DNA from: Intrasporangium chromatireducens Q5-1
GTDB taxonomy: Bacteria; Actinomycetota; Actinomycetes; Actinomycetales; Dermatophilaceae
NCBI RefSeq assembly: GCF_000576575.1
Contig: NZ_AWQS01000013.1
Location: 1 to 42,764 of the forward strand
Length of the DNA: 42,764 nt
Reading direction: 5' to 3'
Part shown: positions 7,818-16,872 of the stretch, one piece after another
Layout: each line of letters begins with the position of its first letter
How positions within the stretch are numbered: position 1 is the first letter of the stretch
Notes under the pieces: model-generated
The model's input: the letters and a program-made list of their open reading frames with translations, nothing else
Told to the model about the DNA's origin: nothing
Database searches by the model: none
Program-made: the position numbers and the translations under genes

Positions 7818-8378
7818 ATGCGTCGGTTCCTTGCCCTGGTCCTGCTCGCAGTCGGATTCGTCGTCGTCGGCGCCTCCGCTGCGAGCGCCCACGACGTCCT
7901 CGAGTCGACCTCGCCGGCCGACGGGACGACCGTGGACCGGCTCCCCCAGGCCGTCACGCTGACTTTCTCGGACGACCCCCTCGCCCTCGGGACGCAGATC
8001 CTCGTCAAGGGCCCCAACGGCAGCGTCGCGCAGGGCGAGCCGACGATCGACGGGCGGGCGGTCCACCAGCAGCTCGACCCGCACGCACCGGCCGGCGACT
8101 ACGTCGTCACCTACCGCGTCACCTCGTCCGACGGGCACCCGATCTCCGGCACCTTCTCCTTCCACGCCACCGTGGGGCTCGACGGGTCGACGGCCACGAA
8201 GGGCGCGGCCGTGCCCGTCCCGCAGCACGACACCCCCGAGCAGGCCGCTGCGAAGAACTCCCAGCTCGTCCCGGTCCTGCTCACCATCGCCGCCGTCGTC
8301 ATCATCCTCATCATCGGCACCGCCGTCTGGATCGGGTCACGCCGGCGCGACGCGGCGAACGCCGCGCACCGAGGCTGA
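7818..8378 (+). CDS. CopC domain protein with C-terminal membrane anchor
   Basis: 186 aa. A Sec signal peptide (residues 1-24, ending ASA) leaves an N-terminal His, as in CopC copper ligands: [12 protein letters not shown]. The conserved [13 protein letters not shown] near residue 107 carries the second His of the Cu(II) site. An Ala/Pro linker leads to one transmembrane helix, [18 protein letters not shown] (about 152-169), and a basic cytoplasmic tail. The protein should be membrane-anchored and face the cell exterior, binding or delivering copper. It lies 4 bp after the methyltransferase gene and 16 bp before the NuoD-like gene. Confidence 0.85.
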   Translation: MRRFLALVLLAVGFVVVGASAASAHDVLESTSPADGTTVDRLPQAVTLTFSDDPLALGTQILVKGPNGSVAQGEPTIDGRAVHQQLDPHAPAGDYVVTYRVTSSDGHPISGTFSFHATVGLDGSTATKGAAVPVPQHDTPEQAAAKNSQLVPVLLTIAAVVIILIIGTAVWIGSRRRDAANAAHRG

Positions 8379-8382
8379 GCGG

Positions 8383-8388
8383 CATACT
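8383..8388 (+). promoter_or_regulatory. Possible -10 box for the nuoD-like gene
   Basis: CATACT lies six bases before ATG at 8395 and is part of a GGCATAC motif at 8381-8387. It fits the leaderless pattern but is weaker than the TANNNT boxes elsewhere. Confidence 0.3.
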
Positions 8389-8394
8389 CGAGCC

Positions 8395-9570
8395 ATGACC
8401 GAGGCGACCACGTCCGCGCGCGAGCTGACCGTCGGGGTCGGCGCCGGCGGGCTCGCGACGGCCGACATGGTGCTCAACATCGGCCCGCAGCACCCCGCGA
8501 CGCACGGCGTCCTGCGCCTCCGGATCGTCGTCGACGGAGAGCGCATCGTCAGCGCGGAGCCGATCATCGGCTACATGCACCGCGGCGCGGAGAAGCTCTT
8601 CGAGGTGCGCGACTATCGGCAGATCATCGTGCTTGCCAACCGGCACGACTGGCTCTCGGCCTTCGCCAACGAGCTCGGCGTGGTGCTCGCGGTCGAGGAC
8701 ATGCTCGGCATGGAGGTCCCCCAGCGGGCCGTCTGGGCGCGCACGCTGCTGGCCGAGCTGAACCGCGTCCTCAACCACCTCATGTTCCTCGGCTCGTATC
8801 CCCTCGAGCTCGGCGCGATCACGCCCGTCTTCTACGCGTTCCGGGAGCGTGAGGAGCTGCAGGCCGTCATGGAGGAGGCGTCGGGCGGCCGGATGCACTA
8901 CATGTTCAACCGGGTCGGCGGCCTCAAGGAGGACCTGCCGGCGGGCTGGCTCGGTCGCGTCACCGAGGCGGTCGCCGCGGTGCGTCGCCGGCTGCCCGAC
9001 CTCGAGCGGCTCCTGGTCGGCAACGAGATCCTCGAGGCCCGCACCCGCGGCGTCGGTGTCCTGTCCCGCGACCTCGCCCTCGGGCACGGCGTGTCCGGGC
9101 CGATCGCCCGGGCCAGCGGCGTCGACGTCGACCTGCGCCGGGACACGCCCTACCTCGGCTACGGCGAGCTGTTCGGCCCCGGCGGGCCCGGCCGGGTCGT
9201 CACCCTCGAGGCCGGCGACTGCCTGGCCCGCCTCGAGGTCCTGCTCGAGCAGACGCGGGTCAGCCTCGACCTCGCCGACGCCTGCGTCGACCGCCTCGCG
9301 GGGCTGCCGCAGGGCCCCATCAACGTCAAGCTGCCGAAGGTCCTCAAGGTCCCCGAGGGCCAGATCTACTGCGCGACCGAGAACCCGCTCGGCTTCAACG
9401 GCTACTACCTCGTCTCCCGCGGCGACAAGACGCCGTGGCGGCTCAAGCTGCGCTCCGCCTCGTTCAACAACGTCTCCGTGCTGGCCGAGATGCTGCCTGG
9501 CCAGCTCATCGCCGACATGGTCGCGATCCTCGGGTCGATGTTCTTCGTCGTGGGCGACATCGACAAATGA
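8395..9570 (+). CDS. Orphan NADH-quinone oxidoreductase subunit D homologue
   Basis: 391 aa, full length for the complex I 49-kDa/NuoD subunit. Family motifs are present: [14 protein letters not shown] (residues 28-41), [10 protein letters not shown] (58-67), [19 protein letters not shown] and a C-terminal GDIDK. No other nuo gene is in the window, so it lies outside any nuo operon. The quinone-site His is kept (His37). The Tyr that follows the R-x-D motif in Thermus and Yarrowia is Trp here (Trp86, codon 8650-8652). Arg63 (codon 8581-8583) matches the arginine that NDUFAF7 dimethylates in mitochondria. It could be a variant subunit exchanged into complex I or part of another complex. Its stop overlaps the lipoprotein start (ATGA). 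Confidence 0.88.
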   Translation: MTEATTSARELTVGVGAGGLATADMVLNIGPQHPATHGVLRLRIVVDGERIVSAEPIIGYMHRGAEKLFEVRDYRQIIVLANRHDWLSAFANELGVVLAVEDMLGMEVPQRAVWARTLLAELNRVLNHLMFLGSYPLELGAITPVFYAFREREELQAVMEEASGGRMHYMFNRVGGLKEDLPAGWLGRVTEAVAAVRRRLPDLERLLVGNEILEARTRGVGVLSRDLALGHGVSGPIARASGVDVDLRRDTPYLGYGELFGPGGPGRVVTLEAGDCLARLEVLLEQTRVSLDLADACVDRLAGLPQGPINVKLPKVLKVPEGQIYCATENPLGFNGYYLVSRGDKTPWRLKLRSASFNNVSVLAEMLPGQLIADMVAILGSMFFVVGDIDK

Positions 9571-9824
9571 CTGTCCGTATGCCGCTCACCCGGCTTTCGC
9601 GCGCCGGTGCCCTCCGCGCCACAGGGGTCGTCGTGATCACCGCCGTGGTGTCGATCGCCGCCGCGTGCTCCGACGAGGACACCGTCGACACCATCCCGCC
9701 GCCGTGGCCGAACGCGACGAACCAGAGCCTCGACGAGGGGCCACAAGTGCCGACCTCCACGACGACCCAGACAACCCGGACGTCGACCGGGAGTACCGCT
9801 CCCACCAACTCCACGCGCCACTGA
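9567..9824 (+). CDS. Small lipoprotein
   Basis: 85 aa from ATG at 9567, which overlaps the TGA of the nuoD-like gene. A hydrophobic segment [20 protein letters not shown] ends in a lipobox-like AAAC near residue 34. The mature part is short, acidic and then Thr/Ser-rich ([14 protein letters not shown]). I infer an exported, lipid-anchored protein of unknown role, translated with the NuoD homologue. An ATG at 9579 is an alternative start. Confidence 0.6.
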   Translation: MTVRMPLTRLSRAGALRATGVVVITAVVSIAAACSDEDTVDTIPPPWPNATNQSLDEGPQVPTSTTTQTTRTSTGSTAPTNSTRH

Positions 9825-9903
9825 GCGGCAGCCGCGCGGGCCGGTGGGACCTCGGACAACCGGACCACGGCCCGATCGTTGGCGGTCGTGCCCGTGACAC
9901 CTC

Positions 9904-9931
9904 CGACTATCGGGCCACGGCCCGATAGTCG
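9904..9931. terminator. Perfect hairpin terminator between convergent genes
   Basis: CGACTATCGGGCC (9904-9916) pairs perfectly with GGCCCGATAGTCG (9919-9931) across a 2-base centre. It lies between the lipoprotein stop (9824) and the DUF3180 stop (9941), so it can end transcription in both directions. A related, imperfect palindrome (GGCCCGATCGTTGGC) lies just to the left, near 9870. Confidence 0.75.
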
Positions 9932-9940
9932 CCAGTGCGG

Positions 9941-10429
9941 TCAGTCGCGGCCCTCGTCGTCCTCGTCGTCGTCCTTGTGCTTGGGCGGCTTGATCCGGCA
10001 CATCGACTGGGTGACCATGCCGGCCACGCAGAGCAGGATCGCGACGCCGAGGTGGGCGAGCAGTGGCCACAGCCGGGCGAGCTGCGAGGCCACGTCGATG
10101 TCGGGCAGCAGGATGAGGGCGTTCGAGGCGTACCAGCCCGTCAGGACCGCGCCCGTCAGGGCCGCCGCCTGACCGAGCACGAGGGTGCGGGCAGCGCGCA
10201 TCGGGCTCATCGCGGTCTGGCCGCGACCGTCGCGGACCTGCTTGACCTGGAAGCCGGCGACCAGCACGCCGCCCCCGAGGAACGCCATCACCGCGAGGCC
10301 GACCCAGCCGGGCTCCGGCACGGCGTGGGCGCCGGAGACCCACCACTTCATCACGACCCAGCCGATGATGAGGGCGACGAGCGCGACGATGACGAGCGTG
10401 GTGACCCGCAATCCCTCGCGTGGCCTCAT
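9941..10429 (-). CDS. DUF3180 membrane protein
   Basis: 162 aa with four hydrophobic segments (TTLVIVALVALIIGWVVMKWW near residue 9, VGLAVMAFLGGGVLVAG near 42, LGQAAALTGAVLTGW near 84, LAHLGVAILLCVAGMV near 121) and an acidic, lysine-containing tail KHKDDDEDDEG. This family commonly follows folK in actinobacteria; its function is unknown. The ATG overlaps the folBK stop (ATGA), and GGGGAGGA lies three bases upstream of the ATG, inside the end of folBK. It is the last gene of the folate run. Confidence 0.85.
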   Translation of the reverse strand: MRPREGLRVTTLVIVALVALIIGWVVMKWWVSGAHAVPEPGWVGLAVMAFLGGGVLVAGFQVKQVRDGRGQTAMSPMRAARTLVLGQAAALTGAVLTGWYASNALILLPDIDVASQLARLWPLLAHLGVAILLCVAGMVTQSMCRIKPPKHKDDDEDDEGRD

Positions 10430-11313
10430 GAGTCCTCCCCTTCGGGCCCGGGCCGGACCCCTGACCGGTCAAGTCCCGCGAGCAGCTCACCGATCGGTCG
10501 GATGCCGTCCCGGCCCTTGGCCACGCGCAGCCGGGCGGCCGGGTCGACGAGGTCCCAGGGAACCAGGACGAATGCCCGCTCGGCGGCCCGGGGGTGCGGC
10601 AGTGTCAACTCCGGTGTCTCGCTGCACACCTCATCAGAAGAGCCGGGGCGGCCATACTGGATCAGGTCGAGGTCGAGCGTCCTTGCGCCCCAACGGATCT
10701 CGCGGGTGCGACCGTGCTCCGCCTCGATCTCGTGCAGCACCCGCAGCAGCGCGTCGGGTGCGAGATCGGTGCGTGCGAGCGCCACGGCGTTGAGGTAGGG
10801 CGGCTGGTCCGCGGGGCCACCGACGGGGTCCGTCTCGACGACGGGTGACACTGCGGCGACAGTGATGTCTGGCCGCGCCGCGAGGACGTCGACGGCGCTG
10901 TGGAGCGTCTCTCCGCGGTCACCGAGGTTGGACCCGAGCGCGAGGACGACGGGGACGCCGCCGCGTCGCACCCGCACCTGCACGTCGGTGAACGGCTGAC
11001 CGACCGGCGCCTCCGGCTTGTGCACGACGACCTCGACGGCATCGACCCGGTCGCGCCGGAGCACGTCGGCTGCGATGACCTCCGCGAGGCGCTCGATCAG
11101 GTCGAACCCCGGGCCGGTGACGCGTCGCACGACGTCGTCCGCGACCTCGGCATAGCTCACCGTCGTCGACAGGTCGTCGCTCCGACCTGCCTCCGACAGG
11201 TCGAGCTCGAGGGTCACGTCGACGACGAACGTCTGGCCCTCGCGCTTCTCGAAGTCGAGCACGCCGTGGAACCCGCGGGCAGAGACGCCCTGCAGGAGGA
11301 TGCGGTCGGTCAC
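10426..11313 (-). CDS. folBK: Bifunctional dihydroneopterin aldolase / HPPK (FolB-FolK fusion)
   Basis: 295 aa. Residues 1-118 are FolB: RILLQGVSARGFHGVLDFEKREGQTFVVD at the start, TVSYAEV near 50, and DLIERLAEVIA near 68. FolK follows at once with VVLALGSNLGDRGETL (about 121), PYLNAVALARTDL, the catalytic RWGARTLDLDLIQYG near 206, and LPHPRAAERAFVLVPW near 240. The two activities convert dihydroneopterin to hydroxymethyl-dihydropterin and then add pyrophosphate, feeding FolP. The reading frame is continuous across the joint, so this is a fusion rather than two overlapping genes. GTG at 11313 overlaps the folP stop (GTGA). Confidence 0.9.
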   Translation of the reverse strand: MTDRILLQGVSARGFHGVLDFEKREGQTFVVDVTLELDLSEAGRSDDLSTTVSYAEVADDVVRRVTGPGFDLIERLAEVIAADVLRRDRVDAVEVVVHKPEAPVGQPFTDVQVRVRRGGVPVVLALGSNLGDRGETLHSAVDVLAARPDITVAAVSPVVETDPVGGPADQPPYLNAVALARTDLAPDALLRVLHEIEAEHGRTREIRWGARTLDLDLIQYGRPGSSDEVCSETPELTLPHPRAAERAFVLVPWDLVDPAARLRVAKGRDGIRPIGELLAGLDRSGVRPGPEGEDS

Positions 11314-12173
11314 CAGGCCCCCTCCTCGACCGGGGCATGGGCCTGGGCGGCCGCGACGACGGCGAGCGCCCGCACCGTGCGGGGCACATCGTGCACCCGC
11401 ACGCACCACAGCCCGGCCATCGCGGCCATCACCGACGTTGCCGCGGTCTCGAGGTCGCGCTCCAGCGGCGGGCGCGGCTCTGCTGCGGCCGGGCGCCCGA
11501 CCCGGCCGAGGAAGCCCTTGCGGGACGCGCCGAGGAGGACGGGCTGGCCCAGGTCGTGCAGCCGCGGCAGCGCCGCCATGAGGGCCCAGTTGTGGTCGGC
11601 GGTCTTGGCGAACCCGAGGCCGGGGTCGAGGACGAGCAGCTCCTCGGCCAGCCCCGCGCCCAACAGCTCGTCGCGGCGGGAGGCCAGCTCGCGGCATACC
11701 TCCTCGACGACGTCGTCGTAGACGGCGCGCGCGTACATGTCGGTGCTGTGACCGCGCCAGTGCATCGCGACGTAGGGCCGCTGGGCGCTGACGACGTAGG
11801 GCACCATGTCGGGATCGGCGTGGCCGCCCGAGACGTCGTTGATGATGGCCGCACCGGCCGCGACGGCCGCCTCAGCGACCTCCGCGCGCATCGTGTCGAC
11901 GGACACCACCGCCCCCTCGGCTGCGAGCGCCTCGACGACGGGCACGACCCGGCGCAGCTCCTCGGCGACGGACGGCCGCTCGGCGCCCGGCCGGGTTGAC
12001 TCGCCGCCGACGTCGATGATGTCGGCGCCCGCCGCGAGGATGTCGCGGCCGTGGTCGATGGCGGCGGCCGGCTCGAACCACACGCCCCCGTCGGAGAACG
12101 AGTCGGGCGTGACGTTCACGACGCCCATCACCAGCGTCCGGTCGCGTTCGGCAAGCAGGTCGGCCGCGGTCAT
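11310..12173 (-). CDS. folP: Dihydropteroate synthase
   Basis: 287 aa TIM barrel. Motifs: MGVVNVTPDSFSDGG near residue 16, DVGGESTRPGA near 56, INDVSGGHAD near 105, MHWRGHS near 138, LDPGLGFAKTADHNW near 185, LLGASRKGFLG near 211 and VRVHDVPRTVRA near 262. It joins p-aminobenzoate to the pterin pyrophosphate made by FolK and is the target of sulfonamides. ATG at 12173 is chosen, with AGGA about 11 bases upstream; ATG at 12182 and GTG at 12203 are in-frame alternatives. GTG at 12203 would overlap the preceding gene. Confidence 0.92.
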   Translation of the reverse strand: MTAADLLAERDRTLVMGVVNVTPDSFSDGGVWFEPAAAIDHGRDILAAGADIIDVGGESTRPGAERPSVAEELRRVVPVVEALAAEGAVVSVDTMRAEVAEAAVAAGAAIINDVSGGHADPDMVPYVVSAQRPYVAMHWRGHSTDMYARAVYDDVVEEVCRELASRRDELLGAGLAEELLVLDPGLGFAKTADHNWALMAALPRLHDLGQPVLLGASRKGFLGRVGRPAAAEPRPPLERDLETAATSVMAAMAGLWCVRVHDVPRTVRALAVVAAAQAHAPVEEGAW

Positions 12174-12195
12174 GGGGACCATCCTGCCACTGGGC

Positions 12196-13935
12196 TCACG
12201 CACGCCGACGGGCGAGCAGGCGGGGCGGCGACGGCCACGACACGAAGGCCTCGGCGCGCAGTGCGGCGAGGGCGACGCGGGGCAGTGTGCCGGCCGGGTA
12301 GACGAGGAACCGGCCGATCCACCGGGGCTGGAACTTGCTGTTGAAGCGGTAGAGCGACTCGAGCTGGAACCAGCGGGAGCCGAGCCCGAGCAGGCGGCGC
12401 ATGCCCCGGGTGATCGGGCCCGCGCCGAGACGCTCGGCCCGCTCGAAGACGCTCCGGAAGGCCGCGAAGTTGAGGGAGACCCGGCGGATGCCGAGGCCCT
12501 GGGCGGCCTCGAGGACCGAGACGATGAGCAGCTCGTTGACGCCGGCTTCGGCCTCGCGGTCCCGACGCATGAGGTCGAGCGAGATGCCGTCGCTCCCCCA
12601 GGGGACGAACTGGAGGAAGCCGCGCACGACGCCCTCGTGCACGGCGAGGACGACGAGCGCGTCGGGATCCCGGGGGTCGGCGACCCGCCCGAGCGCCATG
12701 GAGAAGCCGCGCTCCGTCTCGCTGCCGCGCCAGGCCTCCGCGTCGTGGAGCAGCTCGTCCCGCGCCGTCGCCGACATGTCGCGGACCCGCACGATCCGCG
12801 TCTCGTAGCCGGCGCGCCGGACGCGGGTCACCATCTGGCGCACGTTGCGCATCGCCCGACCGGACAACGAGAAGGCCTCGGTGTCGACGACCGCCTCGTC
12901 GCCGAGCTCGACCGCCGCGAAGTCGGTGAGCCGCTGCCAGGCGCGGCCCGCCCGCTCGGAGCAGCCGAGCGCCGCCGGCACCCAGGCGTGCCGGTCTGCC
13001 TCGAGGAGGAAGTTGGTCATCGCACCGGGCCACGCCTCGGGGTCGCCGATGGGGTCACCGCTCGCCAGCATGACGCCCCCGACGACGCGGTAGGCCACGG
13101 CAGCCTTGTGCGTGTCGGACCACAGCACGCTCTTGTCGCTGCGGAGGTTGAAGTAGCCGAGCGAGTCGGGGGCCTGGGGCAGCATCGTCCGGATCGCCGC
13201 AGCGTCCTCGTCGGACAAATGCGGCAGGGGCCGTGGCGAGCGAAGGGCCAGCACGATCGGGACGAGGACGGTGACGACGCCGAGCCCGAGCAGCACGTCG
13301 GAGATGAAGTCCTCGAAGCGGCCCTGCCGGAAGACGAGGTCGCCGGAGACCCCGACCATGCCGAGCCACACCTGCTGCATCGCCAGCCATACACCGGGCC
13401 AGCCTCCGACGACCTCGCGCTCATACCACGCGAGCATGCCGAGACCGATCAGCGTGCTGCCGACGAAGAGCGCGACCGCGGTCCACAGGGCCCGCCACCT
13501 GGTCGTCGGGTCGCCGGCGGCGTAGAACTCGTCGCGGTGCCGCAGCAGCAGGTAGAGCAGGATCGCCGACGCGGTCGCGATGCCGAGCCGGGCGTGGACC
13601 GCGTCGAGGATGGTGGCCGCCACGGTGAGGGGGACGGCGGCCCGCCAGGCGCGGTGCTTGCGTCGCTTGAGGGCGTGTCCGAGCAGCGCCAGCAGGACGC
13701 CGAACACGACCATGCCGGCGGCCGCGAGGTTGCCGAGGCCCCACGGCAGGAAGCTGCCGAGCCAGTGCGCCCGCCCGCGGAAGCCGTGGGTGAGCCCGCT
13801 CGCGATGTTGAGGGCAGCGACGGCGTAGACAATGGTCCCGACGATGCGGGGCATGTGTGTCGAGACGGCCCGGACCCGGCCCAGCGCGTCGGTGACGGCG
13901 GTCCGGTTGTCGGTGAGCTGCCGGTCCCGGCTCAC
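12196..13935 (-). CDS. Membrane protein with DUF2156 (MprF/LysX-like) domain
   Basis: 579 aa from GTG at 13935, which overlaps the folE stop (GTGA). The first 230 residues contain about six transmembrane segments, for example [41 protein letters not shown] and [17 protein letters not shown]. The remainder is a DUF2156/phosphatidylglycerol lysyltransferase-type domain: [47 protein letters not shown] and [14 protein letters not shown]. Proteins of this type transfer an aminoacyl group from tRNA to phosphatidylglycerol. No lysyl-tRNA synthetase domain is attached, unlike mycobacterial LysX. It sits between folE and folP, so it is co-expressed with folate genes without an obvious metabolic reason. 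Confidence 0.82.
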   Translation of the reverse strand: MSRDRQLTDNRTAVTDALGRVRAVSTHMPRIVGTIVYAVAALNIASGLTHGFRGRAHWLGSFLPWGLGNLAAAGMVVFGVLLALLGHALKRRKHRAWRAAVPLTVAATILDAVHARLGIATASAILLYLLLRHRDEFYAAGDPTTRWRALWTAVALFVGSTLIGLGMLAWYEREVVGGWPGVWLAMQQVWLGMVGVSGDLVFRQGRFEDFISDVLLGLGVVTVLVPIVLALRSPRPLPHLSDEDAAAIRTMLPQAPDSLGYFNLRSDKSVLWSDTHKAAVAYRVVGGVMLASGDPIGDPEAWPGAMTNFLLEADRHAWVPAALGCSERAGRAWQRLTDFAAVELGDEAVVDTEAFSLSGRAMRNVRQMVTRVRRAGYETRIVRVRDMSATARDELLHDAEAWRGSETERGFSMALGRVADPRDPDALVVLAVHEGVVRGFLQFVPWGSDGISLDLMRRDREAEAGVNELLIVSVLEAAQGLGIRRVSLNFAAFRSVFERAERLGAGPITRGMRRLLGLGSRWFQLESLYRFNSKFQPRWIGRFLVYPAGTLPRVALAALRAEAFVSWPSPPRLLARRRA

Positions 13936-14504
13936 TTGTTGCCCTCGAGCATGAGTGCCATAGCCTCTGCTCGAGTGGCGGGATCGCGCAGCTGGCCCCG
14001 GACGGCGGAGGTGATCGTCGACGCGCCCGGCTTGCGGATCCCCCGCATCGACATGCACAGGTGCTCGGCCTGGATGACGACGATGACGCCCTGCACGCCG
14101 AGGTGCTCGACGAGGGCGTCGGCGATCTGGGAGGTGAGCCGCTCCTGGACCTGGGGCCGGCGGGCGTACACCTCGACGAGCCGGGCCAGCTTGGACAGGC
14201 CGGTGACCCGGCCGTGCTTGTCGGGGATGTAGCCGACGTGGGCGACCCCGTGGAACGGCACGAGGTGGTGCTCGCACGTGGAGTAGAGCTCGATGTCGCG
14301 GACGATGACGAGCTCTTCGTGGTCCATGTTGAACGTCTTGTCCAGGACGTCGGCGGCCTCCATGTCGAGGCCCGCGAAGACCTCGGCGTAGGCGCGGGCC
14401 ACCCGTTCGGGGGTGTCCCGCAGTCCCTCGCGGTCGGGGTCCTCCCCGACCGCGATGAGCAGCTCGCGGACCGCCTTCGCGGCCCGCGCCTGATCGACCG
14501 CCAC
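13932..14504 (-). CDS. folE: GTP cyclohydrolase I
   Basis: 190 aa, full length. The zinc ligands are visible in [12 protein letters not shown] (Cys and His near residues 80-83) and [11 protein letters not shown] (Cys near 151). Substrate-site segments [20 protein letters not shown] and [13 protein letters not shown] are also present. It converts GTP to dihydroneopterin triphosphate, the first step of folate synthesis. The start is GTG at 14504, two bases after the ftsH stop, so it is the second gene of an ftsH-fol operon. Confidence 0.95.
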   Translation of the reverse strand: MAVDQARAAKAVRELLIAVGEDPDREGLRDTPERVARAYAEVFAGLDMEAADVLDKTFNMDHEELVIVRDIELYSTCEHHLVPFHGVAHVGYIPDKHGRVTGLSKLARLVEVYARRPQVQERLTSQIADALVEHLGVQGVIVVIQAEHLCMSMRGIRKPGASTITSAVRGQLRDPATRAEAMALMLEGNK

Positions 14505-14506
14505 GG

Positions 14507-16597
14507 TCAGCCCTTCTCGTCGGGGTCGACGCGGTGGTCCTCGGGGACCTCGACGACCTCGGCGGGCGGGTGCTCGTCGGCGAGCGGGTGTGCCCCGACC
14601 GACGCGGCCTGGTCGATCTCCTGCTCGAGCCGCTTGTCCGGCGGGACGGGCGGCGGCAGGTGCCCGTTGTGCTGGGCGGCGATCTCGGCCGGCGTCAGCA
14701 CCGGCGGGATGGTGCTCGGCTGGCGGGTCTGGGAGGAGAGCCAGGTGGGGCGCTGCGGCAGCTTGACGACGTTCTTGAACACCTCGGCGAGCTCGGCCTG
14801 GTTGAGCGTCTCCCGCTCGAGCAGCTGGAGCACGAGGTGGTCGAGGACGTCGCGGTTCTGGTTGAGCGCGGTGTAGGCCTCGTCGTGCGCCGACTCGATG
14901 AGCTTCTTGACCTCCTCGTCGACGATCCCCGCGACCTCCTCGGAGTAGTCGCGCTGGTGGCCCATGTCACGGCCGAGGAACACCTCACCGTTGCTCTGCC
15001 CGAGCTTGATCGCGCCGATCCGCTCGGACATGCCGAACTCGGTGATCATCTTGCGGGCCATCCCGGTGGCCTTCTCGATGTCGTTGCTCGCGCCGGTCGT
15101 CGGCTCGTGGAAGACGATCTCCTCCGCGACCCGGCCACCGAGGGCGTAGGCGAGCTGGTCGAGGATCTCGTTGCGGGTCGTCGAGTACTTGTCGTCGACC
15201 GGCATGACCATCGTGTAGCCGAGCGCGCGACCACGCGGCAGGATCGTGATCTTCGTGACCGGGTCGGTGTGGTTGAGCGACGCGGCGACGAGGGCGTGGC
15301 CGCCCTCGTGGTAGGCCGTGATCTTGCGCTCCTTGGCCGACATGATCCTGGTGCGCTTCTGCGGGCCGGCGATGACACGGTCGATCGCCTCGTCGAGTGC
15401 CCGGTTGTCGATGACCCGCTTGTCGCTGCGGGCCGTCAGCAGGGCGGCCTCGTTGAGCACGTTGGCGAGGTCGGCGCCCGTGAAGCCGGGCGTGCGCCGG
15501 GCCACGGCGAGCAGGTCGACGTCAGGCGCCATCGGCTTGCCCTTGGCGTGCACGTCGAGGATCCGGTGCCGGCCGATCATGTCGGGGGCCTCGACGGCGA
15601 TCTGCCGGTCGAAGCGGCCCGGGCGGAGCAGCGCCGGGTCGAGGATGTCGGGTCGGTTCGTCGCGGCGATGAGGATGACGTTGGTCTTGACGTCGAAGCC
15701 ATCCATCTCGACGAGCAGCTGGTTGAGGGTCTGCTCGCGCTCGTCGTGGCCACCGCCGAGACCCGCGCCACGGTGCCGGCCGACCGCGTCGATCTCGTCG
15801 ACGAAGACGATGGCGGGCGCGTTGGCCTTGGCCTGCTCGAACAGGTCGCGGACGCGGCTGGCACCGACACCGACGAACATCTCGACGAAGTCGGAGCCGG
15901 AGATCGAGTAGAACGGCACCCCCGCCTCACCGGCGACGGCGCGGGCGAGCAGGGTCTTGCCGGTGCCGGGCGGCCCGTAGAGCAGGACGCCCTTGGGGAT
16001 CTTCGCGCCGACGGCGAGGAACTTGGCCGGCTCCTGGAGGAACTCCTTGATCTCGTGGAGCTCCTCGATCGCCTCGTCGACACCCGCCACGTCGGCGAAG
16101 GTCACCTTGGGCATGTCCTTGGTGGCCAGCTTGGCCCGGGACTTGCCGAACTGCATGACCCGCGAGCCGCCGCCCTGCATCTGGCCCATCAGGAACCAGA
16201 ACAGACCGAGGATGATGATGATGGGCAGGACCGAGTAGAGCATCGACCCGAGCCAGCTCTGCTGGTCGATCTGGTCGGTGTAGCCCTTCGGCGGGTTGGC
16301 CTTCTCGATCGCGTCGACGACCTGCGCACCGCGGGCGTCGACGTAGTAGGCGTAGACCGTCTTCGCGTCCTTGACCGTGCCGTCCGGCGAGGAGTAGGGC
16401 GTCTTGAGGTCGAGGGTCACCTGCTCGTTGTTGAGCAGCGTCGCCGACTCGACCTGACCGGACGAGATGAGCTTCATCGCCTCGGACGTGTCGATGCGCG
16501 GCGGCCCGGCGTTGGAGAACATCAGGCCGAAGACCAGTGCGCCGATGAGGAGCAGGATCCACACCATCGGGGTGCGAAGAATGCGCTTTGCGTCCAT
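14507..16597 (-). CDS. ftsH: ATP-dependent zinc metalloprotease FtsH
   Basis: 696 aa. Two transmembrane helices (about 11-28 and 116-137) flank a small extracytoplasmic domain. The AAA module has Walker A GPPGTGKT (208-215), Walker B IVFVDEID (263-270) and the second region of homology [18 protein letters not shown] near 314. The protease zinc site HEGGH is at 430-434. It degrades unstable and misassembled membrane proteins. The C terminus beyond residue 610 is Pro/Glu-rich and acidic, as in other actinobacterial FtsH proteins. The Shine-Dalgarno GGAGGA (16626-16621) is 23 bases from the ATG, but a hairpin in the gap may shorten this. Confidence 0.97.
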   Translation of the reverse strand: MDAKRILRTPMVWILLLIGALVFGLMFSNAGPPRIDTSEAMKLISSGQVESATLLNNEQVTLDLKTPYSSPDGTVKDAKTVYAYYVDARGAQVVDAIEKANPPKGYTDQIDQQSWLGSMLYSVLPIIIILGLFWFLMGQMQGGGSRVMQFGKSRAKLATKDMPKVTFADVAGVDEAIEELHEIKEFLQEPAKFLAVGAKIPKGVLLYGPPGTGKTLLARAVAGEAGVPFYSISGSDFVEMFVGVGASRVRDLFEQAKANAPAIVFVDEIDAVGRHRGAGLGGGHDEREQTLNQLLVEMDGFDVKTNVILIAATNRPDILDPALLRPGRFDRQIAVEAPDMIGRHRILDVHAKGKPMAPDVDLLAVARRTPGFTGADLANVLNEAALLTARSDKRVIDNRALDEAIDRVIAGPQKRTRIMSAKERKITAYHEGGHALVAASLNHTDPVTKITILPRGRALGYTMVMPVDDKYSTTRNEILDQLAYALGGRVAEEIVFHEPTTGASNDIEKATGMARKMITEFGMSERIGAIKLGQSNGEVFLGRDMGHQRDYSEEVAGIVDEEVKKLIESAHDEAYTALNQNRDVLDHLVLQLLERETLNQAELAEVFKNVVKLPQRPTWLSSQTRQPSTIPPVLTPAEIAAQHNGHLPPPVPPDKRLEQEIDQAASVGAHPLADEHPPAEVVEVPEDHRVDPDEKG

Positions 16598-16604
16598 GTA
16601 CGTG

Positions 16605-16626
16605 CGGGGCTGCGCCCCGGTCCTCC
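16605..16626 (-). promoter_or_regulatory. ftsH ribosome site with spacing hairpin
   Basis: On the minus strand GGAGGA (16626-16621) is followed after one base by CGGGGC-GCA-GCCCCG (16619-16605), then CACGTAC and ATG at 16597. In linear form the spacing is far too long. Folding the 6-bp stem leaves about eight unpaired bases, close to ideal. Confidence 0.5.
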
Positions 16627-16774
16627 TGCTCGTCCGGCGATGGTGACTGCTCGATCAACGTCTGGGCAGGCTTCAGTGTTCCGTATCCGCCCCGTCAGTG
16701 CCCAACCAGCGAAGGTCGGATCTGAACCTTCCGGTACCCCTCGGACCAGCCAGTATGCCGCTCACCCCGGTTCC

Positions 16775-16872
16775 GTCGGTTGGTGGCCTCTCGACGTGGT
16801 TGTCGTCGAGAGGCCAGCAACCGACGAAGGGCCAGTAGCCGACGAAGGGCCAGTGACCGACGAAGGGCCCGT
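16775..16872. repeat. Intergenic hairpin plus three 18-bp tandem units (copy 1)
   Basis: Arms at 16775-16796 and 16804-16825 form a 22-bp stem with one mismatch, containing TGGCCTCTCGACG/CGTCGAGAGGCCA. Three 18-bp units of type ACCGACGAAGGGCCAGTR follow (16819-16872), ending at the stop of the DUF1028 gene. A related element in inverted orientation is at 28761-28856. The remaining part of the 274-bp gap upstream of ftsH holds one GTATGCCGCTCACC motif (16753). Confidence 0.75.

Noticed and set aside
12174-12203. folP start at GTG 12203
   Set aside because: It would add ten residues before the conserved N terminus and overlap the preceding gene, with no ribosome site. ATG at 12173 fits the family better.
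11806-14232. Long plus-strand ORF opposite folP and the DUF2156 gene, and similar ones at 18-1988 and 14534-16951
   Set aside because: Antisense frames in high-GC DNA stay open by codon bias. Their products are Arg/Gly/Asp-rich and match no family, whereas the opposite strand encodes clear conserved proteins.
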